Source of the DNA: Flectonema sp. DT1601 | Lineage: Eukaryota > Euglenozoa > Diplonemea > Diplonemida > Diplonemidae | Direction: 5' to 3' | Assembly: GCA_964019425.1 (NCBI GenBank) | Contig: OZ025839.1 | Coordinates: 1 to 64,000 of the forward strand | DNA length: 64,000 nucleotides | Shown here: piece by piece, positions 1 to 8,200 of the stretch | Position numbering within the stretch: position 1 is the stretch's first letter | Layout: each line of letters opens with the position of its first letter | Notes under the pieces: model-generated | What the model saw: the letters and a program-made list of their open reading frames with translations, nothing else | Told to the model about the DNA's origin: nothing | Databases searched by the model: none | Made by a program: the position numbers and the translations under genes

Positions 1-314
1 TGTTTGCAGAGGAGCTCTTGTTGTTGCAGCAGTTCGTTCTTCTCTTCTTCCTGCTCTGCCTGTTTTTTCTTGAGGACCTTCTCGTCCTTCTTCCTGTCTT
101 CGTCCCGATCCAGCCTTCTTAGGCCATCCCGTGCGAGTCTCTCCCTCAACTCGTCTCGTTCCTTCGTGTCTACGCTCGTCTTCCTGTCTTTCTTACCGTT
201 CCCGTTCTCTGTGTGTGCTTTCCGGTTCCTTTCCTTCCGTGAGAGTATTTCACCTCCCATCTGGTTGCAAAATTTAGTCGGTCTCTGCCGTCCGAGACCG
301 CCGCGTGGAGGCAT
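1..314 (-). CDS. Partial charged coiled-coil protein, runs off left edge
   Basis: A minus-strand frame opens with ATG at 314 (MPPRGGLGRQRPTKF...) and stays open to the left edge, giving 104 codons. The product is extremely rich in Lys, Arg, Glu, Asp and Gln, with a helical coiled-coil look in its second half (KKKQAEQEEENELLQQQ). It lies head to head with the LINE body, whose recognisable coding starts only a few tens of bases to the right. GC content resembles the LINE more than the AT-rich host intergenic DNA. It could be an inverted 5' piece of the same LINE (twin-priming), the ORF1-like part of another element copy, or a host gene. No domain is recognised. The opposite frame is also open here, but only because antisense Glu/Lys codons give no stops. 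Confidence 0.45.
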   Translation of the reverse strand, partial: MPPRGGLGRQRPTKFCNQMGGEILSRKERNRKAHTENGNGKKDRKTSVDTKERDELRERLARDGLRRLDRDEDRKKDEKVLKKKQAEQEEEKNELLQQQELLCK

Positions 315-351
315 TTTGTGTGGTCCCTATAAAAACACCGTACTGGATCCC

Positions 352-3300
352 ATGTGTCAACTTACACGTGCCACGATAGGTTCTAAGAAACGTGTGGTGT
401 GGGACTTCAAGTCTACGGACTGGAACTGCTTTGGAAATATGCTCGATAGGAGAATTGGTAAATCGAAACTCTCCAACGATGCAACTGCGAATGCCAAGCT
501 CTTTAACAACATATTGCATGAGGTGGCGGCTAAATTCATTCGTCGACGTGTCCTTTTCAAAGGGAAACGGAGACGGAAGTGGAAGACGTCAACTCCTGAT
601 TCCACCAAATCGAAGGGTGTCCACCTGCGTGATCAACTTGACAAGGGTAACAACTTTGCCTTTGCGTTTAAGAAGATCAAAGAACTGCAGCAAGATGCTG
701 GTAAAGATATCAGTGTCAACGACATCTCTGACTGCGATCTCCCATCAGCATTCTTGGACCTGTTTGTCTCGAAATCGGAAATATTATCGCTTGAAGCCCC
801 CGCACTCTCAGAAGGTGATAATGAAATGGATATTTGCTGTGATTTCACAATGGCTGAAATTAAAGCAGCAATAAAGAACCTGAAGACCCGCAAGGCTGCA
901 GGACCTGATGGAGTTCACAATGAGATGATCAAAAACTTCACTCCGGCAACAGTGGAATACCTCTTGAGAATTATTAACACTTCCTGGAAGACTTCAAAAG
1001 TACCGTACCAATGGAAACAGGGACTAATCAAGCCCATGTTCAAGGCAGGGAAACCTCGTAATGAACTAAAGAGTTTCAGACCAATAACGCTCACCTCGGT
1101 TGTTGGGAAACTTGCGGAGAGGCTCGTGTATGACCGACTCATGCACTGGCTCACAAAACATTCGTCGCTCAGCCCACTACAGGCTGGATTCAGAAGGGGG
1201 AGAAATACCTGCGAACAGATCACCGTTTTGGTAGATGCCGTCGTAAGGATGCACATGAAGAGAAAGAGATCGGTGTTCTTATCGTTTGATTTTACTGCTG
1301 CGTTTGACAGGATCAACCATAAGATACTTTTATTAAAATTGGTAAAGATGGGTGTTCCGAATGTTATTATCAGATGGATCACAGACTTTCTTACAAACAG
1401 GAAGGTTAGAGTTGAAGCGAATGGTTATCTTAGCGAATTCCGTACTCTGGCTAAGGGTGTTCCCCAGGGATCGATCCTGGGTCCTCTTCTTTATCTTATC
1501 TACGTTGATGACCTCTGCAAGATTTTGGAACTGGAGAAAGAAACAACGACGTCTGCTCTGTATGCGGATGATACAGCATGTGTAGTATCTGGACATAACA
1601 TGGAAGATGCTCTTTCAAATGCTCAAATAATACTTGATAAAGTGGATCAATGGTGTTCTGACAACGACATGGCCCTGTCGGTCTCAAAAACCTGTGCTCT
1701 TAAGATGGAAGTCCGTACGAAGGGTACGATTCTCAACGACACCTGTAATCGCGAATTACTGTTTTCCAGATCTGTTAAGGAAAACGTTATCAAAATGGAC
1801 TATGGTGACATTGAAAAGAGTATCAACTTAAACTCTCCCAGACCCATGCTTCAAAGCGGCGAAACTATTCTTGAAATTGAAGGAATTCCAATCAAGACAC
1901 AAGAAGAACTTGACAACTTGATGCTGCAGTACGTTGTTCGCGAGGACAGCGATTTGGTTGTGAAAGCCAAATTCAAAACTGCCTTTCTGTTGCCGATAGT
2001 CGACTCGGTGAAATACCTCGGAGTTCACATCGACGACAGGCTCACATTCCATAAACAGGTGGCTAAGATTCACGAAGAATTAAAGAGGGGGATATCACTT
2101 CTGCAGTGCCTCCAGCCGTATGAACTGGACTATAAGACTCTTAACATGGTTAAGAACCTTTATGTAACCGCTAGAATCTCGTATGCGCTTGACAGTTTTG
2201 GTTGGCTGATAAGCAGCAGCGTTGACAGCATCGACTTCGAACTGAGGAAGGTCGCCAGACTGGTTACTGGATGCAGCAAGTGTACGCCAAGAGAGTTACT
2301 GTTGTGGGAGTCTGACATGTATCCTTTTAAACGTCAGATTGAAAAGCAGACAAAAATTGCGTACTACAGGTATAAAGCCATGACTTGGATACCTAATACA
2401 AACAGACTCGCCTCAACACAAAGCTACTGGGCTGGCCTAATCCCTGGCACTGATAGTCAGCGAGAAAGCCAGTGCCTTGTGCAGCCTGACTCGATGGAAC
2501 CCTGGGTATCTCCGACGAACCTTAGGATTAGCAACAGCTGCGGATTTCCGAAGTCCGCGAACCCTGCGGTGGACAAAGAAAAGTTCATGTCGTACATTGG
2601 AACGTTGCCTCCTGTCGACATGGTAATCAACTGCGATGGCTCCTACTCTGCTTCCGGCGCGGCCGGTGCGGCTCATATTGCCAAGTCACGTAGCGGCCTT
2701 CGATCTGCTTACGCGTCTAGGCTTTATCAAGCTGACTGCAGCTACAGGGCTGAACAACATGCTCTGAAGAACGCGGCTAGACATCTGAGAACAGTGTTTA
2801 GCAAAGATCCTTCAATGAGATCTGTGAGGATATTCACGGACTCAAAATCCCTTCTGGATGAACTGCTGGGTGGAAGGTGCAGACAGAAGAACACTGAGTC
2901 CTTGAAGATACTGGAATACCTGCGCATGTGTGAAATGAAAGTGCATCTGCAATTCATCCCCTCGCACATTGGAATCGGATTTCACGATGAAGTTGATGCG
3001 CTTGCAAAGGAAGCAGCACACAACAAGAACATCCGTCCTGTGCTAGTCAAAGGCACGTACTTCTCGCGATCATCTCATGTTAAGCGCTGCATCAAAAAAG
3101 ATCTTCTTAACGTGAGTGGTTACACTTGCTATAAGCACCTCATCGGAGGCCGTTCCGTTAAATACCCTCCTGGGATGGAAAGAGCCGACGAGATACGGAT
3201 AGCGAACTTCCGGACAGGATGTCACCCGCTAATTCAGAACTGGCGCAAGACGATCGACTGCCCATTTTGTGGCGAACCGTCCTCACAGGTTCACCTGCTG

Positions 3301-3510
3301 CAGGGATGTCAATCTCCCAAACTCGACTCTGCCAGGTTCAAAATCCTGGGCTTCTCAACACTGACCGGCAAGTGGGATCGCGATCGAGAACTTATTATTG
3401 CCAACGAAATTCCTAACCTTGAAGCTCTCTTCACTTTGGCGTGGCTTCCATCACTCGCGTTGATCATAAGGTGGATGGAACAAACATCTAACCTTAGACT
3501 TTGGAAGTAA
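352..3510 (+). CDS. LINE polyprotein: reverse transcriptase, RNase H, zinc knuckle (5' incomplete)
   Basis: Copies element RNA into DNA at the target site. The frame is open from base 4, but the first LINE-like ATG is at 352 and similarity starts around RVVWDFKSTDW, the linker that normally follows the endonuclease. RT fingers (SFRPITLTSVVGKLAER) begin near 1074. The palm has FDFTAAFDRIN near 1288, GVPQGSILGPLLY near 1456 and the catalytic YADD at 1561-1572. From about 1711 to 2000 there is an unusual insert of about 95 residues before VKYLGVHID, part of it PDZ-like. RNase H spans about 2618-3020 with its acidic residues in CDGS (2635), RAEQ (2752), FTDS (2839) and HDEVDALAKE (2995). A C-terminal CPFCG...H...C knuckle lies near 3258. 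No break is seen after 352. Confidence 0.9.
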   Translation: MCQLTRATIGSKKRVVWDFKSTDWNCFGNMLDRRIGKSKLSNDATANAKLFNNILHEVAAKFIRRRVLFKGKRRRKWKTSTPDSTKSKGVHLRDQLDKGNNFAFAFKKIKELQQDAGKDISVNDISDCDLPSAFLDLFVSKSEILSLEAPALSEGDNEMDICCDFTMAEIKAAIKNLKTRKAAGPDGVHNEMIKNFTPATVEYLLRIINTSWKTSKVPYQWKQGLIKPMFKAGKPRNELKSFRPITLTSVVGKLAERLVYDRLMHWLTKHSSLSPLQAGFRRGRNTCEQITVLVDAVVRMHMKRKRSVFLSFDFTAAFDRINHKILLLKLVKMGVPNVIIRWITDFLTNRKVRVEANGYLSEFRTLAKGVPQGSILGPLLYLIYVDDLCKILELEKETTTSALYADDTACVVSGHNMEDALSNAQIILDKVDQWCSDNDMALSVSKTCALKMEVRTKGTILNDTCNRELLFSRSVKENVIKMDYGDIEKSINLNSPRPMLQSGETILEIEGIPIKTQEELDNLMLQYVVREDSDLVVKAKFKTAFLLPIVDSVKYLGVHIDDRLTFHKQVAKIHEELKRGISLLQCLQPYELDYKTLNMVKNLYVTARISYALDSFGWLISSSVDSIDFELRKVARLVTGCSKCTPRELLLWESDMYPFKRQIEKQTKIAYYRYKAMTWIPNTNRLASTQSYWAGLIPGTDSQRESQCLVQPDSMEPWVSPTNLRISNSCGFPKSANPAVDKEKFMSYIGTLPPVDMVINCDGSYSASGAAGAAHIAKSRSGLRSAYASRLYQADCSYRAEQHALKNAARHLRTVFSKDPSMRSVRIFTDSKSLLDELLGGRCRQKNTESLKILEYLRMCEMKVHLQFIPSHIGIGFHDEVDALAKEAAHNKNIRPVLVKGTYFSRSSHVKRCIKKDLLNVSGYTCYKHLIGGRSVKYPPGMERADEIRIANFRTGCHPLIQNWRKTIDCPFCGEPSSQVHLLQGCQSPKLDSARFKILGFSTLTGKWDRDRELIIANEIPNLEALFTLAWLPSLALIIRWMEQTSNLRLWK

Positions 3511-3985
3511 AGTAGGTGACATGTAGTCGCCAATATCAATTTGTTATTATTTTAGTATTTTCATCATTATCAATCATCTCCTGGTTGGGTAACTGCACAT
3601 CACCTTCGGTGTTGTCGCAGTGTCTCTTCCAACACTCCTGTCTCCTTTTTCTCCTATTCTCCTTATAAATTTCTCTTGAGGGCAGGCCTTCGGGCTGTTC
3701 AAGTGGTCTTTGACCACCGCTCTAGTTATATGCTCGATTCTTTGTTTTTCCTTATCGATGGTAGGAATGGTAACCGAATTAGCTTCGTGTGTCCAATTTC
3801 AAGGACGCGTGACCATTTATTTTTTCCCGTTGCCGCTCTTCTTACGTCCTCAGGCGGAGCCTACCTATGTTTCCCGTGTTTTCCAATTTGTCAGACTTAA
3901 ACCAAAAGAAAGTATAAAAGAAAGACAAAACAAAGAAGTGAAAAGAACAAAAACAAAGAGTCTGGAAGCACAAACGAGTGTAACC
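3511..3985 (+). other. LINE 3' untranslated region with three stem-loops
   Basis: Between the stop codon and the poly-A tail there are compact inverted repeats: CACC-TTC-GGTG at 3601-3611, a stem closed by a TTCG loop at about 3681-3699, and the perfect GTGGTC-TTT-GACCAC at 3703-3717. Many LINEs use 3' stem-loops for recognition by their own reverse transcriptase, so these are candidates for that role (inference). No substantial reading frame is supported here. The last ~90 bases before the tail are purine rich. Confidence 0.6.
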
Positions 3986-4023
3986 AAAAAAAAAAAAAAA
4001 AAAAAAAAAGAAAAAAAAACAGA

Positions 4024-4094
4024 GCGTAAATGGTCTAGTGGTAGAATGGCCCCCCGCCACGGGGTCGGCCCGAGTTCGATTCTCGGTTTACGCA
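4024..4094 (+). tRNA. tRNA-Gly(GCC)
   Basis: A 71-nt cloverleaf closes fully. The acceptor stem GCGTAAA (4024-4030) pairs with TTTACGC (4087-4093), followed by discriminator A. The D arm is GTCT-AGTGGTA-GAAT, the anticodon stem is GCCCC/GGGGT, and the loop CCGCCAC places GCC at positions 34-36. The T arm CGAGT-TCGATTC-TCGG is normal and serves as the internal B box. The arms match eukaryotic cytosolic tRNA-Gly(GCC). CCA is not encoded. Position 33 is C where almost all elongator tRNAs have U. A LINE tail ends 4 bp upstream. It is probably functional, but the C33 leaves some doubt. Confidence 0.93.
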
Positions 4095-4097
4095 TTC

Positions 4098-4102
4098 TTT
4101 TT
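4098..4102 (+). terminator. RNA polymerase III terminator (T5)
   Basis: Five T residues begin 4 nt after the tRNA discriminator base, the usual place and form of a Pol III terminator. Confidence 0.75.
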
Positions 4103-4238
4103 CGTGGTTGTCTGTTAATGTCCACGATAGTCTTCCCTAACAACTGGAATTCCAACAACATCAATATCAGTTTCTTGAAAACATGTTCACCAATTTTCAG
4201 GATTTTTTTAGTGCCGATAAAGCATGTTGTTGTGTCAC

Positions 4239-4439
4239 CTATTTCGCCTTCCCAGCATTATAATTAATGACGTTTCTCATAGCTGCTACGCTTAGTTGAC
4301 AGCAGCGTGAGTCTTGGATCATGAGGAGGCAGATTTCTCCAACTTCACATGCCATCCACCTCTTTTTGTGCTTGCAGGGAAGAGAAGAGTTGCGCTCACA
4401 AACATAGGGACGGAGGGCTGTTGCCACATTGACATGCAT
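4239..4439 (-). CDS. Possible small Cys-rich protein (66 aa)
   Basis: An ATG-initiated frame of 66 residues starts in a good context (CACCATGC) and has six cysteines: one in YVCER, one in LPCKH, and four in the later stretch MACEV...ICLL...RCCQL. Upstream on the coding strand a T-rich run ending in AG lies before the start, as for most genes here. It is the gene nearest the left end of the minus-strand cluster. No family is recognised and there is no signal peptide. It could be a terminal exon of something larger or a chance frame. Confidence 0.35.
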   Translation of the reverse strand: MHVNVATALRPYVCERNSSLPCKHKKRWMACEVGEICLLMIQDSRCCQLSVAAMRNVINYNAGKAK

Positions 4440-5293
4440 GGTGAAGCTGATTCTTCGATGTCTCTGTGACTTTGCGGTTGACCTTAGCCAAAAACAAACA
4501 CAACAAACAGGTTTGCACCATTACTTCTTTGTTTCTTTCTCACCGCTCGCCGCAGTCACACAGAGCGGTATCGATTGATGGATGAAGACGCTCTATGGCG
4601 ATGTGGAAAGGGAAGGACGATCTCAAAAAGATTGCCTATATCCCTGCACCACAACACAGGTTTGTAAAACAAAATGCCTAACATATTGGATCTGCCCATG
4701 CTAAAATAAAAGGAAATCAATAGATTAATCGTTATACAAATCGACTCACTACCTTCTTAATGACTTTTTTCTTTTCTGTTCCTCCAAACTCAGTTGATAT
4801 CGGTTCCATTTTTAGAATGTTTAGATGGTCTGTAGTCTATTAAGCTCACAAGTCACCAATCAACTACCTTGTCCCTTTTTAGGCCTTCATCTTTCTATGT
4901 TGAAGACAATTGAAACACACACTGCTTAGATGTAGATGTTGATCTCTGTAAAAGTTAAAAAATTAAAAATTAAAATGCAGATTATCAACACTCACTAGAA
5001 CAGTCAGACAAATGGGCAGAGACGACGGGAGCAGACAGATTTCTTAATAAAAACTGAAAAATAAAAACCAACTAAGGTTTTCTTCTAACAAAAACAATAA
5101 TAACCTGAACTTCTTAATTCATCCAATGAACGGAGATAAGATTATTGTGGCCAGCTTGAGTTCTCACAGCCGACTTTGGCGGTCAAGGGATAGACATACA
5201 AGAAATTCCTTTATTTTATTGCTGCTTATAAACGCAACAGTGATCCAATAATTAAATTGATACATGCGTGCTTCCCTGTGGTATCGAACGCTA
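4440..5293. other. Intergenic region downstream of the Na+/H+ exchanger gene
   Basis: AT-rich spacer that must hold the 3' UTR of the exchanger gene on the minus strand. On the plus strand, a pyrimidine tract ending in CGCCGCAG (to about 4552) precedes an ATG at 4578 with only 29 codons. No convincing gene, repeat or RNA was seen. Confidence 0.5.
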
Positions 5294-8200
5294 TCAGCGG
5301 CTAGCATGCCAATCTCTGTTTATCGGCTGCTGTGACAAAGGGTTGTACTGGTAGGGACTTAATTCCTCGGTGTTATTGAGCCCATCATAAGGCACATCTT
5401 GGTAAGAGTCATAGTATTCATCATGAGCTTGGTATATTTGAGGCTGCTCGGGATATTGAGAGAACTGACTGTCGAGATAAGAATTTTCAATAGGTTCCTG
5501 GTAATGAGGTGCTGTTGCTCCAGCAACAGGCGATTCATTATTGATTGCGGTTTGAATTTCTCTTTGGACAATTTCTCGAATTTGTTCTTGTGTGACACCT
5601 GTTGGCTCCTTGCTAGACTCAGAAGTTCCCGGACTTCTCTCCGGATCGGATCGAGCTGCTCCGCCTTGCTTATTATTGTCAGCTGTGGAAACTTTATTTT
5701 CCTTTGCCAATCGAGTCAGACGCTTGTGCTCTGTCAGCTCAGATGGTTCCTTCCAAAGCCGTTCACCAGACTTGGAATTCCAGAAGTACGGTCTGTTGTA
5801 TTTTTCATTCCAGGTTTCCAACCAGTCTGTTTCTGGAATTAGTGGTGGGTTGCTTGGGGTAGATTTCTGTGCTGTAATTGGGTTCGCTACTTGCTCACTG
5901 CTTTTCAAGCCTTCAGTCACTTGTGACACAGCGCTGCTTCGATTAATCGGCGGCAGGGCGAATTCGGAAGGTTGCTTGCGTTCTGCTGCTGGTGATGACT
6001 GAAACGCAAGAGGAGGAGACCTGCCAAAGGCTAAACTAAGAGCACATCGTGCGTGGTCAGGTCCTCGCAACCCAGACCACAGGGCGATAGATCTTATTTT
6101 TGATTTCAGTCTCCCCCAACGCTGAAGCGCCTTGGTACTTTGATTCCCCCATATAGAAAAATTGATATGATAGACAACAGCGTGATTAGTAAACGTCCCG
6201 TACTTGAAACCGGGTGGCAATAACATTGGAAACCGAAGCTCTTCATCAGGTGTGAACTCCCAAACTCTTCCACGGAGTAAAACCGTAATACAGTTTTCTG
6301 GTGTCTTTTGACGTCTGTTTGCCTTCCAAGAATCTCCGTTAGATGGATCCAACAGGAAGTCGCAATATCCTCCCGAAGAGATTTTTCGGATTTTTTGATC
6401 TGACCAAACTTGGTGTTGCTCGGCTCCCAGAAGAAGTCTCGCGGCGTTTGCACCGCAACAACTCCAAATTTCGGAACTAAATGATGGATAGTCATTCATA
6501 AGTGGGAGAATGTCATTTCGATCGAGAAACAGAATCGCGCAAGGCGTCTCACAAAAAATCTCAGAGAATCGTTCACTTCCTGGGTGCGGACCAGTTGTGA
6601 TGGACTGCAGACCCGCCGTGTAACCTGAACCAAAATGAAACATTTTCCTACCTAAGCGGAGCTGGACAACACCCGTTATAATGATAAACAGCCCAGGGCA
6701 AATCCATCCTCTTGACTGTGGGTTTCCACGACCTAACTCATAAGACATCTGTTTCAAGAAACTCGTTTGAATGTCTGCAGGCCACGTTCGCAAGGCATTT
6801 GGTTTTTGTGCGAGGTGCAAAAGCTTCTCTTGGCATTCAATTTCGATACCATCATACCACGTAGCGAGACCCAGTGCCTCTTCAGGATCAACCTGTTCGA
6901 TACTTCGTGGGAAAGACTTTGCTATCTTTGCCATCTGACTCTCAATCATCGAATTGAGCTCCATTCTGTCTGCTCCATCAAGACGACCTTCAGCAGACAT
7001 TTTTGCCAGAGATGTCCTCATCGTGTTGAGGCAGTCTCTGGCTACGTGCTTAGTTCTAACACTGCGAGCAAATCCAGCCAGGTGAGGATTTTCTCTGATA
7101 CGATCGGCAAGCATTTGAACAGCATCAGTACTTGTCTTTTTGCAATGCGTTATTATTACATTCGAAATTTCACGCTTTGCCAAGAGTGGGATTTGCTTTT
7201 GACAATGTCTGTGGATAGCAATGTAACCAATTGCAACCTCGAATCCTGAAGTGAGCCAGGCACGCTTCTGAAAAACGTTCCACTTTGGAGGCGAAAAGTT
7301 GGGTTCTAAGGACTCTGCTGATAACATGGTATCCGAAATTGATTCCGATTCATAATTCATGTTGATCTCTTGAGCCCATTGAACCATTCTTCCCAAGACA
7401 CGGGCAGAGTGAGCACTGATTTCCCCGCAGGCATACTGGTGTCTAATGGAAGATTTTGCTGCATTTAAGTACGCAATTCTTCCCTCTTCCATTTCTTCCT
7501 GGTCGCACTTGACAGCCAAGTGCTGAATGTCGTTTTTGTGATTGTATGGATCCACGAAATTCTCCTTTAGATCTTGTGACAAGTCCGTATTATCACATAC
7601 CTGTGCCCAGTTGCAGTCGTAGTTTAACGGTTCTTTACCCAAGTCTTGAACTTCTTCTCTACAAATTGTCTGGATTTCTAAGAAACGAGCTCTCATCATA
7701 CGTTTTCTTCTGTCTGGTATGGCGTCAAGTTTGAATTTGCTGACTACAAACCGCGTTGTTGTTCCATTAACCAACAGAGTCAGTAACACAATTCCTGCAG
7801 TGTGGAATATCACTTTGTTGCGTACGCTGTCAAAGACTGGAGTACTCAAAATATTTTCGTTATTACGCAGCACAAGTGCTAATGAAAGTCCAACAGCCCC
7901 ACGAAGACCTCCCCAACCAACTAAAACACTGTTTCCAACGTTAAGTTTATATTTAAAGCATCTGAGAACGGGAGTAAACAAACCCAACACTAAAAACCGA
8001 ACGCAGTTTATGGTGAGGTACGTTAGCATCAAATAGAGAACGTCAACACCGTCAACTGAAGTAATCGCTTTCAGTGCGACAATCATGCCAGCGAGAGCGA
8101 AGATGCAAGAATTAGTTAGGAAAACAGCCGTTTCCCAAAAGTGGTGTAAAATATGTTCCACTTCAGGAGAAATACAATATCGAAAGTAGGACAACAGACA

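Larger units (their letters stand above)
315..4019 (+). mobile_element. LINE (non-LTR retrotransposon), RT + RNase H, 5' incomplete, poly-A tailed
   Basis: A plus-strand non-LTR element with one long reading frame, a roughly 475-base 3' untranslated region and a poly-A tail (24 A at 3986-4009, then G, then 9 A to 4019). The order reverse transcriptase, RNase H, Cys/His knuckle resembles the I/ingi/L1Tc side of LINE diversity. The apurinic endonuclease that should precede the RT is absent: the frame becomes LINE-like only from about 380, so the copy is 5' truncated or rearranged. The tail ends 4 bp before the tRNA-Gly gene on the same strand. The left limit is an estimate and no target-site duplication can be defined. 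The coding frame has no stop, so the copy looks young. Confidence 0.85.

Noticed and set aside
4578-4667. Plus-strand 29-codon frame after a pyrimidine tract ending in CGCCGCAG
   Set aside because: The acceptor-like site is good, but the frame is very short and no second exon could be joined convincingly.
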